Positions 1 to 13,110 of a stretch of 64,000 nt of DNA are shown here, one piece after another. Position 1 is the stretch's first letter. Every line of letters begins with the position of its first letter. The position numbers and the translations under genes are program-made. The notes below the pieces were generated by a model. That model had not been told where the DNA came from, made no database searches, and saw only the letters and a program-made list of their open reading frames with translations. Source of the DNA: Paragonimus westermani (lineage: Eukaryota; Platyhelminthes; Trematoda; Plagiorchiida; Troglotrematidae); contig QNGE01001037.1 of assembly GCA_008508345.1 (NCBI GenBank), forward strand, positions 54,181 to 118,180, given 5' to 3'.

Positions 1-1389
1 GGCCTGAGAGCTAAATTTGATAGGACAGTGGGGGAGGGGTCAGCAGTAGCATGTTTTCGCCTATCCACCCTGCTGTATGCAGCAGATAGGGCGACCCGGT
101 TTATACTACGAGACGGTCGATGCAGTATGGAATTGTTTGTGTTGTGAGTATTCATGGTTGTGTGTGGGCTGAGATACTGTCAGGACGCCCAGACCTAGAC
201 AGGAGAACGATTAGGGGTTCTCAACCAAAGCCTTTGGCTCAAAAGCCTGTACGGTAAGGCAACGGGTGGGTGGCGGTGTACCAGAAATGGTACGTTTTTC
301 GGGAAGAGATGCCAACCATCTTCCAAGCCCCCAAACTGGAGGACCAGGAGACTGTGGTTTTTCAGACCTCTACCAGTTAGCCTGCCTGGTATGGGTAACT
401 CTGTCCAGTTTATCGAGACGCGCAAGCCGTCACACCAGGTCAAGGTCCAGTCTCACCGTGACGGGTAGGCACCTTGATGTAGAATGATCGAATACGGACG
501 TAGCTACTTCTAGTAGTTAGGTCCCCTTCCTTCCCTTCTACTTTATTCGCTTCCTGTTCAGGGCTTCTTTCATCCCTTCATGGTTGTGTTGTTGTCTGTG
601 ATGTTGTGTGATGAAGATGGTGATAATGATGATGAGGTGCAGAGCCCTAAGTGAACAGACCTGTTATCGACCTCGAATACTTTATTTCTTAGTCAACGAC
701 CAGCGCCAACGCCGCGGTATTGCATTATGAATTCGCAAAGTTCATTCCAGATAATCAGGCAGAACGAATAACATTTCTCAAGGGAATAAATACCCCATTA
801 AAATGGTCAAACAACGATACTTTGTACTGAGCACCATCGAGGTGGGTCGCTCTAATCAGGGAGAACATCAACACTCAAACCGTCCAAATACCGCGGGCGG
901 TCCACAATCATCTTGTTCACGAACAAGGACGATACTGTATGTCGTGAAAACCAAATGCAGTGGCAAGCGTGCCACAATATAAGAAAAAATTATTAGGTAA
1001 ATAAGAATGTAGCGGGAAGAACGGAAGACACTGAGGCACACAGGGATCCACAACATCCGCGCTATCGACTTCCATTCTTCACCACATCGAACAGTGTCCC
1101 AGCCAATCGTCATCATCACCACAGACAGCACACATAAGTGTTTTACACGGACGCTTAACTGTCACACAACAATGAAGAAAAACGTAAGCCCTGTACAGGG
1201 ACAGAGGAATAAGAAGGGACCTAACAGCAAAATACAGCTACACCTGTATTTAAACATTCAACATCAAGGTGCCTACACCTCGAAAACAAACAACGGAGCT
1301 GTAAGTGAAAGTAAGGCGTCATCACTATCCCCCACGTCACTAAATACATTCAATTCAGAGACAACTCGGCCGAACAACAACATCCACGC
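1..1389. other. No gene recognised; simple-sequence patch
   Basis: No reading frame here resembles a protein family I know. Positions 582-638 form a TG/GAT-rich low-complexity patch (tgttgt, gatgatgag units), the kind of tail seen at LINE 3' ends, but no linked LINE coding sequence is visible on the plus strand. Short open frames on both strands (195-443 minus, 266-487 plus, 868-1131 minus, 1094-1405 plus) overlap or lack support and are not called. Confidence 0.5.
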
Positions 1390-3990
1390 CAATGAATTCG
1401 ATTAGCCAACATCTCACCTAACGTCTCCAGTCACCGATTCTGGGAGACGAACCCGACCTTTCGTGAACGATTGCATTTCACTACGCCAGGTCATCTGTCC
1501 ACCTCCCACCAGTCGGCGACAGCATCGGCAGAGTGCTCGATGTGGCGGACGACTAGCAGGCATTCTCAATATGAGCTAACCATCTAAGTCTGTGTCAGTG
1601 TAAAAGTTGGAGAAAAGAGCTCACCTGACAATCAGTGCCAAACATCCGCTACCTAACCTCCCCGTTGCTTACTCGCTTGTGCCACCCCATATGAATGAGT
1701 GGACACAAACATCGATGGTCAACTACATGAAGACGATTCACGTCTGAGCGGCCAAGTTTCGTTGCCGCAAAGTAATTCAGCCCTCACTGTTGTCTGAAAT
1801 ACGCGACTCTTAGGGTTCAGAGAGATACCTCTCTGTCGCCATAGATGCCCCAGATTGGCGACCACCACCCCAGCGTTCAAGACACGCGTTTTGACTTCAT
1901 TTCCTACACCTCCGCCGCTGATACAGCTTCCCAGGTATACAAACCGATCAACAACTTCCATGACTTCATTATCTAACATTAAATCTACCTAACCACAACA
2001 ATCTCGCAAGAGCAGAACACAGTGCCGCCGATGCTCACAAGCTTGGTAGAACAGATCTGTGTCTCAGCATCACTTTCAGCTTTCAAATGTAACACTGTGT
2101 ATTATAATCCGAGTTTCCTTAGTTTAGACAACAGCCTGAGAACCAACAAAGTAAATAGTACACGTGTAAAGAAAAAACCGAGAGCAAGGGTGAAACAACG
2201 CAGTTTCGTGAAAAAAGGAGTCAGCAAGATTGCAGATACAAATTTACCATTGACTGCGGCACACCCCTATGCCCGAAAGCGTTTTCAGCCAGTGGTTTGG
2301 ACGGTGGCGAACTCCCCCAATCAGGCAGTCAACACTTACCAACCTTGACCAACGGCGAAGTCAGTCTTCGTAGTCCGTGAACATGCCATCACGTGGTTTT
2401 TGGGTGATTTTCCTCTAACCCTCGGTAGCCACACTGAATAATGCGGCAGACACCCCGTCAATACACTGCACATTTTAATTGCTTCGGTTACAATTTGCCA
2501 TCTTGCGCAGTTCCTAAAACACACGCCGAAGCACTGAAGTGTTGCCCAACACAGTCAGGCCGTTTTATGCAGGCTAAATGTCACAGAAAACAGTGGATGG
2601 ATACTAGAAATCCATACACTTTGTCCAGACGCGCGGGCCAAGTATTTGGTCTACGTCACAAAACTGAGCGAACACATGCATTGTGATCATTGCCCTTAGC
2701 TGCGGCCTTCACCAAGTATAATAAGTGCTTTCGCTATCCTTCGGGACATTTCGTCAGCGATACATGCTAATGTGGTGACACCAACCAAGTAGACGAAGGG
2801 ATTGAAAGACTCCGTCGTCCCGTCTTTAACAACAAAGGTGTGGTCAAGGTCAACGTAATTCGTATCATTTTGCACTCAGAAGGTGTAAAGTGTATATCCC
2901 ATACACCAGTCGCATCAGTTGAGACGACAGTCTTTCACCAACATCCTTGGATAATGCTGGAGACTGGGCCGCAAAGCCACTTCGTTTTCCGATTAAGGAT
3001 CGTCCGGAATCAACGTCCGCTGCTGAGTGAGCCAGTCCAGGCAGACAGAACTGTTCCTCGAAGTGTCCGGTCAATTTGTCGAGCTGCCTGAAAGGCAGTA
3101 AATTCGCGCGTCATCTTTTTCATGTGCTGACGGCCAGTGCAACCAGAGGTCACGGAAAACAGCACCGGGTTATCCTCTGACGAAAATTCCTTCATCTCTC
3201 TGGTACAATCGAAGAAGCAAGCTACATGCTCCTAACGCAGACCCTTCGTAAGTTTTTATCAGTCTACGGCTAACTTTGTCGTATTCAGAGTCAGGAGGGG
3301 TCAGTCGACGTCCGTTGGTAGTTTCTGCTGAACTAACAAAAATTCACTCCCGTCATTTCCGTAGTATTCCCTTGAAGTAGACCATCGCACAGAACGTTCG
3401 CAAAATTCCAGGCCAAATACAACACAATGAATACTCAATTAGTTGTAAAGTCAGGATTATGTGGAACCTAATAAAGCGTAAATATATGGTCAGTTGACTT
3501 CTGATGAAATCTCCGGGTACATTTCAGTAGTTCGCATAACCGTTGATATTCCTGCAAAGTGCTCGATTGGGTCACTCCATTGTCTCCATCCCGGTGGGTT
3601 AACTACAACTCCTGTTTGATGGACGTTTCACGTACCTTTTGAATCAATTCCAAACTGGATACTTTACGCTTGTGAACAGATAACTAACTTAAAGATGAAA
3701 TAAAGTAAGCACGAACAACGGTGTGGTCTTGGCCAAAATGGTTATTTCAAAATGGACGATACAGCAGCCGATCGCCATTACCAATGCACGGTGCACGGAT
3801 AACAAACATACGACCTAGCCGAATCTCGTCTGGAATAAGACGACCGAGATGTGCGTCCATATCACCCGCAGGCAAAACAACGCCCACATGCTTCGTCTGC
3901 TTCAGAAGATCAAAGAGAGCGTTCGTGACAGCATCTGGACTAGTCTGTTGAAGTACATGAAAATATGACAAATAAACAGTCTTTCTACTC
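1390..3990 (-). mobile_element. Decayed RTE-type LINE (endonuclease to C-terminus)
   Basis: Pieces of one non-LTR retrotransposon lie in the expected 5'-to-3' order on the minus strand. At 3747-3971 there is an APE-type endonuclease stretch: LLKQTKHVGVVLPAGDMDAH (family pattern AGDMNAQ) followed by NGDRLLYRP. At 3040-3074 HFEEQFCLPG matches the linker before the reverse transcriptase of RTE elements. At 1719-1979 the C-terminal region DRFVYLGSCISGGG and LLCGNETWPLR is clear. At about 1490-1510 GGGQMTW matches the final conserved block. Frames change between these blocks and stops interrupt them, so the copy is dead. The RT catalytic core between 2.0 and 2.9 kb is too eroded to read. The order and strand agreement make a single insertion more likely than separate fragments. 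Its 5' limit is uncertain and could lie beyond 4 kb. Confidence 0.78.
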
Positions 3991-6900
3991 TAGGTCGAAA
4001 GATTTTGACCGAAATGTCAAATTCGACAGCACGTGAGCGGCCATTCACCTAGATCCGGTCGAACACGTTCTGATCTGCCTTGGACCTCAACGCAATTCAT
4101 ACTCCAGCTTAACCGCAAGATTCAGCTTCACCGTCATGAGAAACCCTGAGAGAGAACCGCCGACTCACAGCACTACTTAATGACAAATTCAGGTCAGAGA
4201 CGACGCCTTTCGGGTACAGCACACATCGAGTTGGAGACTCGAAGGGATACTCAACGGAGCAGTTCGTCTACCTATTTGTCCTAATACGGATGTTAAAAGC
4301 GCTAGTTTTTACCGGTTGTCTTAGCTTGAATAGGGTGGTTAGCAATAGAGGCGAAAGTCACAACAACGGTAACCTTCGATGCCTCCCGCTCGTTTGTGCC
4401 GCGAATGGGAGTTAACTTGACGGACCCCGTGTTGCATCCCCTGAATAAAAAGTCTGGTCTGCGCTGCAACAAAAAGGGTTTCCGTGGGGGACCTTAACTG
4501 GAACCAGTGACGCGACAGTCCGATTCACGTCGCAGCGACATGCTTGGCTAGCCCAACGGCGCAGTGAGTAACAGTACCATCTGATGCCGAACACTGGATA
4601 CACAGTGATGAGATACCAGATTTTTCGAGCGTATTCGAAATTACGTCTGCAGTCACGGCCAACCGTTAGACGACCAGTGCTCTTTGTTCCAGGAAACCTC
4701 TTCTATCCCCCTCTGTATGTACGCGGATCACAGTGCCAAAACCTCCAAAATCGTTCAGCCGTATAATCATAGGATAGGGCCTCACTACCGGGGCACTTCC
4801 ACGCGGTCAGCAGTTCCACATAAAAACCTATGAGCACAACTGTTTTCTGGCTGTCTGTTCCCCATTGGTCTGTCTGACATGGTCATTTTTTGGGAGCCCG
4901 AATTTCCGGTTCTACATAGCCCTTCAGATCGATGCACTGCGCAAGCCTTACCACTACGTCAAGGTAGGAAAGCAGGTCAGGACTCACACGGTGAATGAGC
5001 TGAAACAGTTCATTAGTATTCTTTTAGACCACAGTGGATTACGTTTGTCAAACTACGACTCTCGGTCCGCGGTTAGACTAAGCTTCAGGTCCTTCCTGAT
5101 ATCACACGTGTGCTTTCGGCCCGGAGTTTTAGCCTAGAAGTCGTGGTTTTCTCCACGGAATTTAAGTCAGTACGCAGCGAGCAACCGAAGCTACTCCCAG
5201 CAATGCGTCTGAGGGTTGGTTCAAGCACAGGATGAGATCTAAGAGGAACAGGCTAGTTGGTGTGCATTCTAAGTTTGGTTCAAAGCAGGTAGTGGCAGTT
5301 CATCAACTGTTGATAGCTGTAGTTGATGGGAATGGTGCGATGGATGAAAGCATGGCCCGAGGCCACGCACGTGCACTGTGGGGACCGGCAACTGCGGACG
5401 ATACCACGCCGATATCAGTTATATGGTCGATATGGGGCCAGGATTGATCGTGAAGGTGTCAACTTATGAACAGACTAGCGGCGTGTCTGGAACTAGTATA
5501 TATACATACGCATACATATGTGGTAGACTAAGGTTAACACCTACATACAACTAAGCACCGTTCAGTTGCTTCGTACTTGTGCCCACGTCAATCACTAACA
5601 TAGCGGTACCACAGCTGGGCGCTGACCGTAATAGATTAGCCAGCCGCTCGTGGGAGGCATCCGTAACATTATCACTATCACAGTCGGTCGGAACACAAGT
5701 GGAGAACATCAATAAACATCAGGATATGCAGTCTAAGTTCGCGGTTGAAGTAGTCAAACGAACGGAACATAACATACCGGTGCCGCTTCGATCGAAATGC
5801 TTACAGCCTTACTCACCTCAGCATGAACGATGGCAGCGGCAAGGTGGTCCGTGTCCAAGGCACTAGTCTTCGAAACACAACAGGCGTTTGCTCTTAAGGT
5901 GTTCGGCACCCGAGTTGGTGCAGGCTGCTCTGGAATATGGACGTTAAAACTCTTAGGTATATTGAAACCCTGATCCTAAGCACTGAAATAATGGGAAGAT
6001 AACTTACACCTATCGATCGTCCAGAAACGAAGGAAGGTGAAATAAAACATCCTATTTTTGCGTCGAGGCGACAAACACTAGGAGTTAAAGATGTGGGAGG
6101 CCTTTCGGTTTAAACTGGAAATGACGGCAGACGGACGCGGAAGACAGCATGGTCATATTTAGACCGCTAGAAGCCCGACACCGTAAATTATTCGTGGTGG
6201 TTGTACGTGGATGAGAATGTTGCTAAGACCTTCAGATTTACGTAATGCGAATATGGTTTTCAACCAAAGGCCGTGCCATACGAAAGCAAACGCGTGGCGA
6301 CCAAAATCAGCAGTTTGTTGTCCCGGAATAACAACCTTACTCCAGTATGCAGGACCAGGACATCAGATTCTTAGCTTAAATTCAAACTGGAATGAAAATA
6401 AGGTGTAAATCTGTCTTGCGTCTTACTACGGGCAGGGGTGGGTGCGAAAATCCCGGCTCATGGTTGGAAACGTTCTTGATCGTCACACTTGACTTACCAT
6501 TAATAAATTAACTATCTTCTATTGTTCAAGCCAATGCCCAAGTTCACACCATTACATACCGCAGTCGACAAGCTAGGATAACCCAGTCCATGTAGGCAAG
6601 AGGCAAATAATCCTGCTGCACACACTCAGTTTATTCGGAATACAATATATCCCTTCTCTATGTCTCGTATCCCTCAGGGTGGGTAAAAATAGCAAGTCAT
6701 ACAACTAAGAGGCCAGATGAGTTAGTAACCGGAGAAACTGTGAAAAGATGACGAAGAGAACAACCAATCGCCAACAAATAGTAAACAAGCATCCGTGCTT
6801 ATTTTCTCCAAGAATGGAAAACTAAATGCAAGCGTCATCTGGGGCGAGATCGCTCAGGTCTAACATTAGGAAACGGCTACCCAGTACCGATCCAACTTAC

Positions 6901-7359
6901 TTTTAAAGAGACCTAGTGTTCTATTCAGATTCCCATAGAATCTATTAGGTTAAGTTTACATGCAGCTGTTTTCGGTAATTCTCAACCAGCTTTTACAATT
7001 GCATTGGCGAAGTGCGAGTTACACATGAAAATTGTAACGATCCAAATAGGACATTAATATTACAAATCAAGTGTTGGTTAGCTAACCACCTTTGTGGGCA
7101 CCCTGCCCCGTGGATTTACCACAGCAAATCAAGCAGTATACTCCTTGACTAAAGAAATCCCAAAGAATGATTCAGTGGGTCCGAACAGTCCACTTCAGTT
7201 TAACTAAGCATCAGTAAACGTAGATCGTCAGGATGTATCGACGGCTACACTACACGTGGAACCACAGATTATAACAGAGAGTAGCACAAAGTATATTCAG
7301 TGTGCGCTACGAGCTTGTTATATTTACATTTTTTGAAAGTGAACTCGAAAATAGACATG
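3991..7359. other. Intergenic, nothing recognised
   Basis: No exon, RNA gene or element could be supported. A short TA/CATA-rich patch lies at 5498-5521. Open frames such as 4865-5137 and 5579-5866 (both plus) match nothing I know and have no splice context. The first part (4.0-4.6 kb) could hold eroded 5' sequence of the adjacent RTE relic. Confidence 0.5.
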
Positions 7360-7769
7360 TCAGGCTTTCAACGCAGCTTTGGTACGCTCCTGTTGTAGTC
7401 GCTGTTGAAGTTTGGTTATCTGATCCCGACAACCCTCTTGTTGTTTTTCCAACTCCTTTATCCTTTCATCTTGTCGTTTACTTGAAAGTAATGGAAAGTA
7501 AAGAGCACTTACAGTTCAGCGGAAATGAACCCAATACGTTTGCGGACAGTCTCTCTGGCTTCTTCCAGATCCTGTTTTAGCAATACAGGGCCCACAAGCT
7601 TGTAAACATTATTTGACTCATTCAACTGACTCAGATCCTCCTTAACATTATCGTTCTCAGACAGTTGTGCACTTAGTTGACGATGGGCTTGGAGGCACTT
7701 CTGAAGTTCTTTTTGAATACCTTGTATTTTTTCAACCTCACCATTTAACTTCTTACATATGGCCTCCAT
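7360..7769 (-). CDS. PFDN6: Prefoldin subunit 6
   Basis: Beta-type subunit of the cytosolic hexameric prefoldin chaperone, which captures unfolded actin and tubulin and hands them to the TRiC/CCT chaperonin. It has two exons, 7769-7513 and 7480-7360, joined by a 32-nt intron (7512-7481) with donor GTAAGT and acceptor AAG. The junction splits a Leu codon (CT|T) and keeps the frame. The product is 125 residues, close to the usual length of about 130. Residues 1-50 form the N-terminal coiled coil (KKLNGEVEKIQ, then QLSENDNVKEDL). Residues 55-63 VYKLVGPVL are the family beta-hairpin signature, followed by LLKQDLEEARETVRKRI. Residues 87-116 form the C-terminal coil (KRQDERIKELEKQQ), ending LKA-stop. 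The start was set at Met 7769 because the known family begins right before KKL. The frame stays open upstream to 7829, giving a possible 20-residue longer form beginning at a non-AUG codon. The gene stands alone, with no recognisable coding neighbour within 3 kb. Confidence 0.93.
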
Positions 7770-10625
7770 GACCACAACCGCCCTGCGAACTGTTGGCGAA
7801 CGACCTATGGGTGAGTGACGCAACGGCAAAAGAGGCAGAGGCAGAATGAGAAAAGTTTCCGACGGTTCGAAGCAAGTTCAGTGATTTATACACCAATTGG
7901 AGGCCATAAGTGAAAAGCAACCGGACCCAAGCAGTTTGACTGCATCATTGCGCGGGTAACTCGAAGTTTTGCCCAAAACTTACGGGAGTAAATTCCCTTT
8001 CGTACACTCATGGTTTGGAACTCAGATGAAATGAGTGTAATCTGGAGTTTTATCAAAATGGTACAAATGATGTCTGTGAATCACATGTAAAACGTCAGGT
8101 TCCAGTTAACTTGATGTCTGACATCATACAGTGTTTAAATGGTCCATTGACGCCTAATCACCTCTTAACTTTGAATTGACACGGCTGCGAACGATGAAAG
8201 CGCCTGTAGAAGGATAGTCGAGGTGAGGTGTCCGGAATTTGAAAGACGTCCGGATGATGCGCAAAGTTCAACGATAAACTTGCACAAGCTTATCGCATTA
8301 ACACCTCGCAGACAGCGTCGAGTGCAAGGAAACGCGGAGCAGTAGAACTGTCCCCAGATTGTCCGTATGGAAGTGGGACGTGCAAATGTGTACACCGTAC
8401 ATGACGAAGGGAACCCTCTGAAATGTACTGTTTATTTTATCCAACTAATATAATGACAAATTGTAGTTTTGCAGACTGCAGGTGTAAAGCGTCCTGGGTT
8501 AACTGTTATCTCCCACCAAGAGACAAACTGTGTCCACTCATACGACTTTGAGGTCGATAAGCTTTGTATATATCCGAGGAAGAGAAGTTTGGCTGTTGAT
8601 GATGTACTGCATGTCTGTGTGGTGCTCGAAATAAGGTTGCATGTGAACAGGAATCATGGGTTGAGAATGCGTAGACATCATTTAGGCAACCTACGCACCA
8701 GACACAACAGGTCGGAAATCGCACCAAAGTTACCAAATTGCGAGATTTAATAAAATTAGAGGGTGAGTGTGGCCTTCTACTTCTACAGAGAGTGCCCAAA
8801 AGTGATTTTCATCCTTGTCCTAGATATGGAGATGCTGTTCCAGGGGTTTTCACTCGTCAGTTAACTTTTGGCGGCTTAATATTACGGCATGCTATATTGA
8901 TGGATGTAACTGTGGTGGGAGATACGTTTTTTTACTTACCGACGTCCGGCGAAAATAATGCCGGTTATGGGACAAGGTTTAAACGCCTGCTTGAAATGTC
9001 GCCTTGTACGTCTGCTGTTTACACTTTCACTGTTGATCGTTACGCAATACAGTGGAGAGTAGTATGTGGGGCTTTCCCATAATGTGCCACTGTATTTTTT
9101 AGTTTCCGTCTACCAAATGAGGTCTCTCGGCCATACTGTCAGTTGGTAGGCTAGGATGACTACCGGAAGAACCGCACTTAGCAGTGGACCCGCAATATTG
9201 CGTTCATTGGAAACAGAGGGAATTCTAATATTTCATGAGTGTTGAGTCTTTCATAGTCCTGGAATATCTGTCAGTGAGTCCAAAACCACTGTCGCAATGT
9301 GACCAACATGTTCTTCCTGAGCAACACAAGGGCAAAAAGAGTAGATGTATTTTACTCAAGATACACATGGGAGGTGCGCTGTAACACAAGACGAATTGTC
9401 CACGTTCACATTTTTCGAGGTATCAGGTATGACTGCTGTTTATCACACAAGTGGATGCCCCCCTGTTTCCATGTCGTTCCTGTGTTTTGTTTGAACGATA
9501 GAACCTTTTTCAGTTTGGTTCAGGAAAGTCAGTGGTTGTTGCCAGCCCCGGATGAGGCCAAAATTTCTTTTCCAAAGTGTGATGGACCCTTTGTTCGCAT
9601 TTTCGTGCCCGTTTCTAATACTCATTTGAGCAGAGTAAGAAATGCTGAGAGTGTTTGCTAAGGTAGAGCTGACACTTTAAAGTGTATGATTGCAGTGAGT
9701 ATTCGTAGATGTTTCGGTGATTTACGAAAGATAGACGAGTTACAGCCGAGCCACCTGAACCTTCTGTTTTATTGGTCGATCCCAGTTAGAGGGGTTGTGC
9801 ATATTAGGGGCCAAATGGCTTCCAAAAACTAATGGCCAGAAAAAGCAACAAACAGCAGTAACGAATGATGTGAATGGTTCTCTTACGATGCGAAATAGGG
9901 TACTAGAAGCCGGATGTCACTAGTCAGGGGAAGCTTGATCGTAAACTCTAATATCGTAACATGCAGTATTTTCTTCACTCAACAGGAGCCAAGGGCGCTG
10001 CCCAAATACTGCATACAAGCAAGATCGCGTATGTATCTGACGAATTAAGCCAGGCGCCGATGGCTTTCGCAGAAGCTTCCGACTTTCCCTCTAGCAAGCA
10101 CAGGTAGCCCGGACTTGAATGTCGCACGACTGACCAGCAGATATCGGCGACTAAGGTGATCGGAGATCCTATGAATGCATCTGGTATTAGACGAGCTGCT
10201 GAGCCTACGGTTAAACAATCCGAAATAAAATTTCGAGAAGGTTTCGAAAGGCGGCGTGACTTAAAACCTGCTGGCTGCAACGTTTATCAGGTACGCTTTT
10301 AGAAGGAGGTGCCCGTGAGTTTCCATGAAGACAACGTCCACTGGGCACAGTGCAGTCGATAAGCTGGTTGGCATCACCATATGTGCGTCAACTAGAGAGA
10401 TTACTAACCAATTCACTCCTGCCTGGGTTACGATACCGTGGACCACGCAACGTGAACAGCAGGGAGTAGGGAAGTGAAAAGGAGCGTTCCAGTGCTATGT
10501 GAAAATAACCATCGTCCATTTAAAGGCCACTGACAATTGTTACGCTGACTCATTAACTTTCCGTTACTCACATGAGGTTAAGTGCGCTCCTTCCCAGTAA
10601 GTCTTCTGTGGGCAAACCCGAGAGC
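7770..10625. other. No gene assigned; unrecognised open frames
   Basis: This stretch lies upstream of the prefoldin 6 gene and should hold its promoter, but no TATA-like or other defined site can be singled out. Two longer plus-strand frames, 8738-9082 (114 codons, opens at TTG) and 9299-9661 (120 codons, opens at GTG), lack an ATG start and known motifs. Minus frames 9975-10280 and 10261-10446 are likewise unrecognised. They are more likely chance frames or remains of an unfamiliar repeat than genes. Confidence 0.45.
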
Positions 10626-10700
10626 CAAGTGAACAAATGTGTAGTTGGCTGGTATGGCATTTCAAGATCGAACCGAACATGAAACGGCCATTCGGGCGCG
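10626..10700 (-). repeat. Short dispersed repeat, copy 1 (inverted to 11.25 kb)
   Basis: Read on the minus strand, this segment matches the plus strand near 11245-11325. Both contain tgaaatgccataccagccaa with near-identical flanks (cgaatggcc, ttcggttcga), nearly 90% alike by eye. It lies inside a 147-codon minus open frame (10568-11011) of unknown identity, where the repeat encodes FDLEMPYQPTTH. Confidence 0.65.
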
Positions 10701-11244
10701 AAAAAAGAGTGGAATATGTCACCCATGTTTATACCGTACCATATGCTCTGCAGGTAGGAAGAACCAGGTGATAACACCGGATGAAATTGTTCCAGGGCCG
10801 ATCTTCTATTGGCCGCTTTAAAACTGGAAAACTGACCGAGAAACAGAATGAACATATAATTCGGATGGATAACTAATTCAAACGTGGTTGCATAGCCACC
10901 ATCAGAGTTTGCTTCTATGTTCAGTGTGAAATGTGATGCAAGCGCAATGTGGTCGACAATTACAAAGTCACTTATGTCCCCCAAACTACGCAACACTGAT
11001 TGTTTTTGCAAGTTGGATTCATGTATTCCATCATGAAGATTCCGTCGAGGACATTTTCAGAACAAAATTCGATCACGAAAGCCCTAATGTCGAGGAAAGG
11101 AACATTAATTTTAACGGAAGTGCGAATATAACTGATTTCTAGATATAGCTGATTTTTCGCGTTACGACAGAGCGAACAAATTCAACGAAATCTCTGTACT
11201 TTTTCTAAGAAACGCATTTTAATATTTCGCGATAAACTTGAAAA

Positions 11245-11325
11245 TTCTTTGTTCGCGACCGAATGGCCTCTCCAGTTCGGTTCGACCTTGAAATGCCATA
11301 CCAGCCAACTACACAACTGTCTATA
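11245..11325 (+). repeat. Short dispersed repeat, copy 2 (inverted to 10.63 kb)
   Basis: Inverted partner of the copy at 10626-10700. The match runs from ttcgcg through ccaactacaca. Only this fragment is shared: the rest of the 147-codon frame around copy 1 has no counterpart here, so copy 2 is a truncated copy. Confidence 0.62.
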
Positions 11326-11479
11326 TATTAATTGAGAAGGGGCACACACTGGGTGGTGATTGATTTATTGTGAATTTTGAAAATCACGGTAGTATGCGCT
11401 ATCAGACAACTAAATTTGTCGCAATAACTCAGCGTGTCTGCCTGTAGAACGGTTTTCGGTCGTTGTACGTTTTAGTATC

Positions 11480-13110
11480 AACGGTGCTGATGTATTGGCT
11501 GTCTATATCTGTGTCTATTGAACGAATGCCTCTATTAGAGAGCTTCCATCATGAACTGCTCTCTTTTCGATTTCACCCGCGCGATCAATTTCGCATGAAC
11601 TGTTTCGACCTCTTGACCTGTGTCCGCACAGTGGTACCACATATGTGATATAGGGTCTGTTCGTCGCAACGCACGTTTTTGCTTTTTTGACGCCAGTGCA
11701 CAACCGTTTGCCTGCCCCTACGTATAGTGCCGATCATACACAATGTAATGGACCGCGTAGACCACACCAGACTGTTCATGTGATTCCTTGCATCATCCTT
11801 AGCATCCACCACAGCTGAACGGAGTGCTAAATTTGGCTTGCGTGATAATTGGATGCTCATTGGTTGGAACATCCTTGCTCTGCTTCATATGTGCCGTGAA
11901 TATATGGCACTGTCAATCGCTTTTTGGGTTCTGCGCGTTCAGTCCTTGTGGATGCCTTTATGAAGCCGTTGGCGTACCATTGGAAGTGAACAGTTTGAAC
12001 AGGTGTTTCCGCTCTTGTCTTCTGAGTTCTGTTGAGCTGCAGTATGTGTCGGCATGTCATTAATGTTCGCAGTTCTTAAGCTGACAGGCTGGATGATTGC
12101 TATCGAACCCGAGAATGACATCGAATGTTGTCAGTTTACGATAGGCTGGTTTTAAGCTTGCCGTCGGGTCTTCATATGATCGATACATTGAGAAACGTCG
12201 GACATGAATTTTCTTTTTCGTATGTACAGGTTATCCAACTTATTGTGTTACTCAAACGACTGTGGATCTGGTCAGATTGAGCCGGAGGTGGAACAACAGA
12301 GGTGTCGTCCACTTATCAAAGCTACACCTTGAGTTTGAATGTCAGAAGGGCTTCAAAATAGACATGCTTCACTACGGCACCTGCGAGTAATCCCGATAAA
12401 GGTGAACCCCAAGTGTGACTTTTCTGTGCAAATAGACATGGCCGCCAAGTTGTACGTAAGTCTTCACGCAGAGCTATACTGGTTTGAGCAAATCTTTTGG
12501 AGAATAGTTCGTCCTATCACGGAGGCTGTCTTCCTCACTCATCAGTAGTTTCAAACTTTTCATCACACGTTTCTTCGGTAAAATAATGGTACGTTTCTCG
12601 ACGCATTTGTATGTTAGTAAAAAGAGACGTAACATCGGAGTAACCCAGTACATTGTTTTCTTTAACTCCAGGCACTTAATTCGCTTGAGGAAATCTGCTG
12701 GGCTGTTTGCGTCATGAGTGTGGTGGAGTAAATATGGTCGGAGAACATGAAAGGGGAACTTCGCTAGTCGGCAGTTTGGGTCTGCCCTTGGTGCAATCAG
12801 TAGTCACAGTGACGTGTGTTTCGTGGACCTTTGATAGCCCATGTAGCTGTAATCTTTGTACCTTAATATGTCTAAGGCGTTCAGATTTTTCTTCTGTGAG
12901 TGACTGCTTCTTTAAAGTTGTCACAGCTTTGGTGATTCGAGCCCCCAGGTTTTTCGTGGGTTCTCTTGTGACATGCATATATGTGGTGGAGTCTTCTAAG
13001 ATATCGTCCATCTTGTCTTTATATTCCTGTCTGTTCAACACGGCCACAATTATGCCTTTGTCTGTGGATAGAACGGCAATCTGGTCGTTCTTTCAGTACC
13101 ATGAGCGTTT
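11480..13110 (-). mobile_element. Penelope-like element 1, full-length relic
   Basis: Nearly all domains of a PLE can be followed 5' to 3' on the minus strand across several frame changes. They are: TDKGIIVAVLNRQEY (N-terminal RT region, about 13070-13025); SDVTSLFTNI, RT motif A, at 12614-12640; GSPLSGLLAG at about 12385-12412; VDDTSVV, RT motif C (YVDDT-like), at about 12297-12316; DGKLKTSLS at about 12150; KKRLTVPYIHG (RT-endonuclease linker) at 11895-11930; and SGVVYAVHYIVYDRHYT (start of the GIY-YIG domain) at 11723-11775, where a stop replaces the YIG part. The longest intact frame is 12712-13047. PLEs copy themselves by target-primed reverse transcription using a GIY-YIG endonuclease in place of the APE endonuclease of LINEs. 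This copy is inactive. It is diverged from the PLEs at 19-21 kb and 31-32 kb. Confidence 0.85.

Noticed and set aside
1..500. LINE 3' UTR on the plus strand
   Set aside because: Only the low-complexity patch suggests it. No coding motif is present to anchor the call.
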